A DNA stretch of 64,000 bases, taken from positions 32,160,089 to 32,224,088 of the forward strand of contig JAJKFL010000002.1 of NCBI GenBank assembly GCA_021186555.1. Reading direction: 5' to 3'. How positions within the stretch are numbered: position 1 is the stretch's first letter; every line of letters begins with the position of its first letter. The notes under the pieces are model-generated. The model worked only from the letters and a program-made list of their open reading frames with translations. It had not been told where the DNA came from and did not search any database. Positions 50,401 to 59,400 of the stretch are shown in pieces. This DNA comes from Reticulitermes speratus (lineage: Eukaryota; Arthropoda; Insecta; Blattodea; Rhinotermitidae). The translations under genes were made by a program, and so were the position numbers.

Positions 50401-53400
50401 GGGGCCCACCCAGCCTTCTATACAATGAGTACCGGGTCATTCCAGGAAGTAAAGCGGCCGGGCCGTGGCGTTAACCACCTTTCCCCATCTAGCGCCGGGA
50501 TTAAGGAAGGAGTAGTGCTATACCTCTACTCCCCCTCTGGGCTTTCATGGCAGGTTATAGGGTGAACTTTACCTTTATATCATAAGTACAAATATTTTGC
50601 TTGTCCTTGAATATCATATACTTTGTTGTAACCTGACAAGCGAGTCTAGAAAACTGGTTTGCTTTGTTTTGCAACAACCTTATAGGTTCGCCCCGTCATC
50701 GTATTGACACAGAGGGCACAAAACATGCTTCGTAACTGTTCATCTATTGTTGCTAGTTGAAGTTCTGAACCAGTCAACAGCGAAAATAAAAGACTTAAGA
50801 TGTCGTCAGGTGGCAACACATCAGATTGGCATATGGACCAGCGTTTCTTTTCTTAAAACGTGTTCTTAATTTGAAATAATTGTTTGCTTCCTGCCTTTCT
50901 TTTCACTTTCACCGCTGCCTTATTAAGTGAATTGTCTGCTGAATGAAAGTTCCCGCTGACTTCCCATAATCACAGTTCTAAAACGTTTCCATCTTCCCGC
51001 TTTGCCGTCTCGTCTGTTCAGAGTTCTAACTTGCCGTCTTTTCAGTGTAAACTAAATTCGAATAGGGTAGAGCATTTTGCTTAAGATTTCATACACGCGA
51101 GTGTTGGTAGAGCGCTGTGTGATTTAATTATTCTGCTGCGGCAAGTCACCGTTTGCAGATTGCTCCCTCTTGCTCACAGGAAAATAAACGCATGGACACG
51201 TTAGAAATAGACGGACATTCATCTAAATTATTGGATTCTTATCTTCACTGCAGCTCTCACAACTTAGGTTCTCAAAATATATTCTCTAGCCCATATACAA
51301 AACGTTAAAGTGGGTCAGTTTTTGATCCGCAGATATGGCATAACTATAAAGTGAAAGAGAATTAAATATTTATTTTAATTTCACAGTAACGTTCAGAAAG
51401 TCTGGCATGTTGATACCCACGTAAAGGCTATTTCGCACCCCAGGTTAAGAAATCGTGATAAACCGTATGTGAAAATTCAGTTCCTACCTGACAGAGAAAG
51501 CTCCACCTTCATTAAAAAGGCCAGTCACTTAATGCTCTAGGGGGAAAAAGGCGATGCTGGCTTTGACAGTGTTTCGTAACACGTAAACACACTGTGAGGG
51601 CACAATACAGAGTTATAAGTGTTACAGCAGGCGGCACGTACAGTAGTAACCACTAAGATTTAAATGGTTAAAACACTGTACTAAGTTGCTACGTGTACCG
51701 TCTACCTTAACGTAAAGAAACTGCGTTTACCCACAGCGTCTATTTATGGTTTGCGTGTGAGCTTAGAAATAAACAACAATTATTACTCTAAACAGCTTTA
51801 TCCATGCATACTTTATGAGACAAACACAGTTTTGATGTGAATACGTCTTTAAATTCGGTCCGGTGTAGGGGGGTCTCTACGAAAACTCTAGCGACCAAAA
51901 AAATGGCAAGATTTGTCGCGCTTATATCTCGTAAACTATAAATGATAATGTAATGATTTAAAATTTGTTGGATAGAGGGTTGATGTCCGTATCTAAAATG
52001 GTGGGTAATGGGAGTGTGCAGCGGTGAGGGGGGAAGGGGTAGCGCTTGCGCGTGAGCACTGTAAATGGCGACGCCGCGCGGCGTTTGGGCAGTGTAACTT
52101 TGGATTGCGAAGAGAGAGGACGTTGAAATTGGTGTCGATGTGTAGAGCATAACAGGATCTACAATATTATTTAGCAATAATAACCGATAAAATAAAATTT
52201 GTAAAGTTATAAGCCGATAAGTGTGCTGAGTTGAAGAAAATTTTCATAATGTCGAAAAAATTGCAAAGGAAATATGAACAGAAATGTAAGAAACGTATAT
52301 AATTGGAAACAAAAATTCAAAAGGAATCAGAAAAGCCCAAATTGACTAATGCTGAACGATGCAGATTGTATAGACAGCGTAAGAAAGCAGAGCGCGTCAA
52401 CGCCGGCGCGAGTACTTCGAGTGCGCCGCTACTATGCCATATGTATCTTACTTCTCCTATCATCGGCCTTTGATAAATAAAATTATACTTCACTTATAAC
52501 CACCAAGAATTTAATCATTTACATCTTACCCTTCCTCTAATAACACAAAGACGGATTCACGCCTTAAACGATTGCGGTTGTGTCCCCGTACACAAGCCAC
52601 GAGAAGTTATAAAATCATTTCATAACTTCTCAAAACCGACAGTCTGTTATTACATTTACGTTACATTGTAAAGTGTGCAGTCATAGGAAGTGAGGTTGTG
52701 GGAGGGGACGAGGAGGTGGCAACCTAAGCCTCGCCTAGGGCGGCAAAGAAAGCTCTGAACCGGCCTTTGGTGTTTGCTGTGCGTTTTGGTTATTGCAGTG
52801 TCAGGAACTAAAACTGTTGTAGCAACTGAAAAATCTTGCTTTCAAGTTCTTCGTTTATTACATTTGTGTATGTGGTGTGAAAGTGTTCGACCATATACCG
52901 GACTTGCAAAATAATTACATTTCTCATGTATACTGCATAGACTCCACTGTGTACGTAAAGCTTCTGCTACAATGAAAGCGAAAACCTATGCCAGCAACTC
53001 CCGGATGAAATAGGCAGAGACTGGATAGAGTACCTGGTAGTGTGAGTGACCAACACGGAGGCGGCTTGCTTTCTACAAATATGGCGCCAAGCAACTCTCC
53101 ACCAACCTACGGCCTTGTCGGCCGCGTAACGGAACATGCGAAATAATGATATGCAGTAAAAGTAAATCCTGTGGGACGAAAAACTTGTGGCGTTTAAGAA
53201 ATATCAACTGGTCGCCATTATTGCAATGGCAAAAGTGCGTAAGATGCTGTCCCGTCCGTATGGGATGATATTGAAAATGTTCTGACATTCTAATAAACTC
53301 CTATAGGTCTGTACATGATCAGAGTGGCCATGGTGGCAGTTTCCTAACACTCGGACATTGGGATCGTGGTTTCTAATCCTACCATGGCACATATCTGCAT

Positions 53401-56400
53401 TTCTTCTGTTTTTATGGTGTCCTGTGCGACATGCCTGTTATCCAAGGATTCCGCCAAATTACAAACAGATTTTAAAAACCAGAAAATGGGAGGTCGTTTA
53501 AGACATAAAGGATGCGTTTTCTAATCGTGGAACCTTTCATGCAGAATTTAAATTCTGATCAGTGTGCTCACACAGCACGGATTTACTAAGCGCTTGACTG
53601 TAATAGTTAACTAGGAGCCACGTTTTCAATTTTAGGATGGGATACAAGATACATCATTTTGAGAAAGAAGGATATAAAATTATATTTCACTTTATTTGGA
53701 CCAAGACAAAAAACATAGTTACTGGTTCTGTAAAGTCACATTAGGCCTTGTCTCGCTTAAAATTTGTTTTGAAATGTGTATTGGTAAGTAACACTGCACA
53801 ATTTGTCCATAAATCCCCACCCACGTTGAGAACTGAAGAATTGACTCCACTGTGTAGGATATTTCTATTTCGTCCTTTTCTTTTACTTTATGCTCGTGAA
53901 GAACGAATTATGTTTCCTGCTTGTGTACTGTGCACAGAAAGGTTAAATATAAACTGGAAGATGTGAACTGTTCCTGATACTCAGGTTGTAGAAGGACTGG
54001 TTGTGGTCACGGTAGTGGCGAAACAACTGTTAGAAGTAGGGATGAATACAGTGGCAAGCTTGGGTAACATTGCTGGGCAGACCAATATATCAAGGTTATT
54101 TACTGAGATATTGGACACATGTGATCACCTATCAGTACCCCAGACATATTCTTATCTACTTGCCATAAGCAGTATGTTGGAGTTTAGTCTACATTTTTGG
54201 GTCTGTATAAATGTGTGGGCAAGTTGGTCAATGGCTAGTAGTTTAAGGAGCAGTTGTGCATTGCTCTTCCCTAGATCTTTGCACAACAGTGGTAGAGAGT
54301 CACGAAATGAGGGGACAAGTATAAGGAATGTCAGGGAACCTAGTAAATACACACAGAATGATTCAGGAATCAGTAAATTGATCAAGTAATTTTGAGGAAG
54401 TCCTGCTAACATGGAGTCAATGTGAAAACTTGAGAAACATGGCAGTTGGCAAGTAAGTCAAAGACATGTCCAGGGCCCACCCAAGACATATGGGCGCTCT
54501 GGGCAGGCTAATATTTTGGTGCCCCTTCAAACCGATATTCTTTGAACTTTTACGGCCTATAACAGGGCTGACGAAATGTTTTGAGGGTGCATACCAAAAT
54601 TACGGATAACTTTCAGAGAAATTCTTATGCGTGTGGAAACCCGAGTTTACTAGCACCATATTTCCAGGTATTCCAGTGACGTCTTAGCACCATTTAGAGG
54701 TTGGCGCACAGCGCAGCTGCCCAGCTGGCCCGCCCCTTAGTCTGGCCCTGGACACATCACGAATAAGGGTTTACACTGAAGCATTTTACAATTAATTTAG
54801 TGTAAAACTAAAATATTGTGACTTGTTGTTACTCAAATCTATTTCATTAACATGCTCACAGTGATAGGTTCCTCTCGAATCACTCTGTATCCTGTATTTT
54901 CAAATTCTGAAAACACATCTCATAAGAACAGTGTATTGAAATATGAAATTTAATCTAAGACAGAGTCTTTGGCTCTTTTGTATGATAATTTAGCAACCCC
55001 TAACCTACCACTAAGATCTTTTGAAATTTTTTTCTTAAAAGAGTTGTTGCAGTAGTTATGCTAAACATTTTATTAACAATGAACTGCATTTGATTGTGCT
55101 GTTTGGCAGTCTAAATAAACTCAGGAGATTACAGCTAGATGTGTGTATAGTTATGTGACCTGAAGTCTCCAGTATCTTCACACTTAAGATAACAACATAG
55201 TTGCACCATAACAGGAGGACATAGAGGGGAAGATGGCGAGGCACCAGGCATCCTAGTCCCTGGCACTTGATGAGGTGATTGGTCATTCTGACACTTCAGC
55301 AGCCCCAAGAAAACAATAGTCTTAGAGAACAGTGGTTGGGCCCCAGAAAAGTTCTGAGTGTGGTGATGAAGAGCCAAAACTAAGCACATGTTTCTGGATT
55401 TGAATACCAGTTCTGTAGCTTGTAACCATGCACCTTACCAATTAAGTTGTCATGCTATAACTTTAGGCTAACTTTTTATATTCCTACAAAAGCCAGCCTC
55501 CTTCATGTTAAATAGTCATCTGTACATTCACTGTGATATTTATTTTGATGTTACAGTCTGATGGGGGCATTGAATACTTCAATACAATTGTGGTGCAGCC
55601 CCACCTTAAGCTAGTGACAAACCAGGGCCGTGGTTTCCACATCCGCTGTCGGTACACCACTAAAGATAAGACAATCTCCAACAATGTAAATGTCAGGTGA
55701 GCATAATCAAGGCTATGTCTTGACTCAAATTCAGGGCACAAGAGGAACAAACCCACAATTTTGTTAATATTGTCCATATGATTGTTGGGATAGTATCTGT
55801 CTTCCTGGCTGATGTATGTGGTGATTTAACATGATTATGAGTGACAAGTTACACTGGATGGTAGAGTGCAGGTGTCAGATGGAATTGAACTGAATGCTTC
55901 CATAATACAAAGCACGAATGATATCACTCATACCACCCAAATAGCACAAAGAATAACTTTTAATTCATGAGTTTTTCTTGGGAATTTCAATAATTGAAGG
56001 TGAAATGACTACACTTTCTCGAAATATCAGGAAGCAGTTACCAGTAATACAGCAGCATATCCCAGAAGAACAGAAACCTCAGCATTTACTTTGTTACATA
56101 CCATTTCCAGGTAGTTGCAATAAAAAAATCCTTGTGTTGGAAGTATGAAATGCAAGGAAGAAAAATTAAAGAGATCACAAGTGTATTTACTTATTATTTT
56201 AGTATACACTCAGAAGATTTTACTATGTCAGAAATGGAGTTTCAGTCCTAAGTAGGAGTGACCAAAATATTTGCAGCTCTCTATCAGAAAAATTCCATTA
56301 CATGTATCAGGCTTTTTGTAAATTGCCCTTAATTACGAGTATATTCATTGGGCACCTGGGATAGCATAGTTGGTATAGCAACATGCTACTGGCTGGACTG

Positions 56401-59400
56401 TCCAGGGATCGAATCCTGGTGGAGGCAAGATTTTCCATGCTGTTCAGACTGTCTCCAAGACCACCCAGCCTCCTGTACAATATGTACCAGGTCTTTCCCT
56501 GGGGTAAAGTAGCTGGAGTGTGGTGCCGACCTCCTCCTAGTGCCAGTTTGTGAATGGATTGGAGCTACACCTGTGCCTCTCCTTTGTCACGAAGTGACGT
56601 TTACCTTTACATTCGGTGACATGCTGTGTTCCTTGTGATGGTTTATTTGAAATGGAAAATCAACAAAATGTATTGACAACACTGATGTATGTGTAGCATG
56701 ATGGATGCAACAAAACTGACAGCAACAGCACCCATGCCAGGCTGCACCATGAAGATTTTCTATGGAGATCCATCATTGCATGAAGTAGCTGAGAATGTGA
56801 AAATTGGGGACCCCTTGACCCTTGTCATCTCCATTGACCAGCAAGATGTGTATGGGCTGCGGATATCAGACTGTCTTGTGAGGGATGGACTTGGCTGGGG
56901 TGAGCAGAGGCTCATCAATGAAGAGGGGTGAGTTTCTTGTTATCCACATTCTCATACACTTGTTGTTCAGACATATCGGCTTTGAAATCATCCTACTCTC
57001 TTATATAAACTTTTGTTGAAATTTAATGTCTTGTTATCTTTGGTGTTTGCTAGTATGAGGAAATAGAAACCTTTGCTGTCACTTAAAATTCACACATGGA
57101 AATTATGAATTGCCATGAAAATCTACAATTGTAGAGGGGCTTTGCCTTAGCTGAAAGAAAAACAAAGTCTTCAGCATGCTAAAGGACTAAAAATTCCTAG
57201 GAACTTCTCTAAAACTCCAGCCTTTCTAAAAATGGAGTAACTGAGAATAAAACATTCATTTCAACGGTAAACAGAAATTGGTGTCTGACAATTTGCTCTT
57301 CAAAAGGGTGACATTGGTAACTTTTTAATATAGCTCTGTTTTCTAAGATTTAATGAAGAAATTTTTGTGTTTGGCTGTTTGTTAACCTGCTATGGAAAAG
57401 ACGTTGAGATTTCACTGGATTATGTCCTGGTCCAAAATGTTCAACTAATATTTTTTATTGTAATATTTCTGCATATTTTGAATTTTTATGACTTATTTCA
57501 CATCCTATTGTCACTTTGACTAAGTTATAGATCTTAGAATGTATTCTATGATAGTCATAAAGCACTGGAGGACAACATACATAGTGGATGTTATGGAATA
57601 TTGTAAAACAGGGAAAATTGTGAGGCAGGTGCAAGATGATGTGCACCCTTAACATCAGATGTAGAGGTGACTGCATGAAATTCTTGGGTTTCAGATGTCC
57701 TATTGTGATCATAATTTTATGACACTGAATAAAAAATCTGCACCTGATAGTTGATAATATCATGTTCCTTTTCCCAGATGTCCAATAGACGGAGAGATCA
57801 TGGGCCAGTTCCAGTACAGTCCCAGCAAGACAGTAGCATCTGTCCATTTCCAAGCACACAAGTTCCCATACACAGCATCGGTGTACTACCAGTGCAATGT
57901 GCGGCTCTGCCTTAAGGCAGATCATGGCTGTGATGATGTGGTGAGAATTTCAACATTATCCATCGCTCTTGAAACTTGACCTGAAGGTGTTGCTACTGAA
58001 GGTCTTTTGAAGGCATTGTTATATTTCTTTACTTAATTCTTACAGTTTTCTTATGGAATTATTCCTCCAAGAATGGAGATGTGTGCATTACAAGTACAGT
58101 ATTGCTGACTAGTCTCAGATGTGAGGTTTACAACAGTACAGTTCCCAATGGCTGTGTTTGGTGATTCTGTAAATCATTATTTATTATAGTGGTAAAAGTA
58201 AGGTGGTGTTATATTGTTTATATAGAAAAAGTGCTGCAATAAACCTTGAGTTGTTAATCTCATTAATGTGCGCTGAAGTATGTAGAGAAAAGGATCCAAA
58301 ATTGTAATTTTTTAAACAAAAGTTATAGATGATGCAATCCTTTTGTTCTTCAGTCAATTCACATATTGGTGGATTTCATATAGTTTTTAACATGAGTCAA
58401 TGGAATGATGTTTTCACTATATACATTACTCATATCAGTGAACTTGCAGTGGTCTGTAGGCAATGTTAGTTTCAGTCACTAATGTACCATTTATCTAGTT
58501 ACTACTCACATGGATCATATTAGGTTTTCATGTCATCATCTGAAAACTTTACTGTATGGCCTGAACTGCTTGCTGAATATAATATAAACTTTGGTTGCCA
58601 TACAGCCTCCACCTTGTGGAAACAATGCTGTGGGACGAAGGCGTCGTGATGCCGATACTGACAAAGATGGGGGGACTCCAGCCACAATTGAGGTGTACAG
58701 TGGTCTGTACGTCAATGAGGCTACAGATATCAAAGGAGATGTCAACGATGATATTGCCAGAGAAAAGGTGATTGGAACTTTGTTGAAATGAGGGCCTAGT
58801 AAAACAGAAAAATAGGTATCAGTTAACTTGGGTAATTAAATATTCCAGATTTTCTGGAGTGGAGTGATACAGCGTCCTGATAAATTTATTCCAAATGATA
58901 CCTGCCACATTTTTTAAAAATTTTAATTAGCTTCAAATTATGACAATACTGTTTACTACATAAACCATGTTATCTGTATAGCGTTGAATGAGAATTGACA
59001 GGATGATTATGAATGGCCAGTTTGGAACATTGTGGGGATAGTAGTAGACTTTTCTAATATTCTTGTAGTATTTGTTGGAGGGACTGAGGAGAAGCCTGAA
59101 AAACCTGTAATGTCAACCAGGTTTCTAGTTAGGATTCCAACTGATACCGCTTGAATACAAGAAAGAGTTGAAACTGTTATACTTTGACATTTAGTTGGTT
59201 TTGGGCACTTTCTATTTTAATACCTCTTGTTTATCAGGATGCAAGTTTTGGAGATGGTTTTGATTTTAACCAAGATAACAATTATGACAGTATTGACAAC
59301 AGTGACATCTTTATACAAGGTGGCAGGTTAACAGTTCTTGGTGTTCATAAAACATTTGTAATTTAAGGGCATTAGGTATGTTTCATTATTCCATTGGTGC

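Noticed and set aside
54003-54389. 128-codon plus-strand open frame overlapping an 86-codon minus-strand frame
   Set aside because: No domain. Depletion of CpG and a low stop density in intron 3 are enough to explain it.
57455-57925. 156-codon minus-strand open frame
   Set aside because: It overlaps ZP exon 6 antisense and intron sequence, and has no recognisable family.
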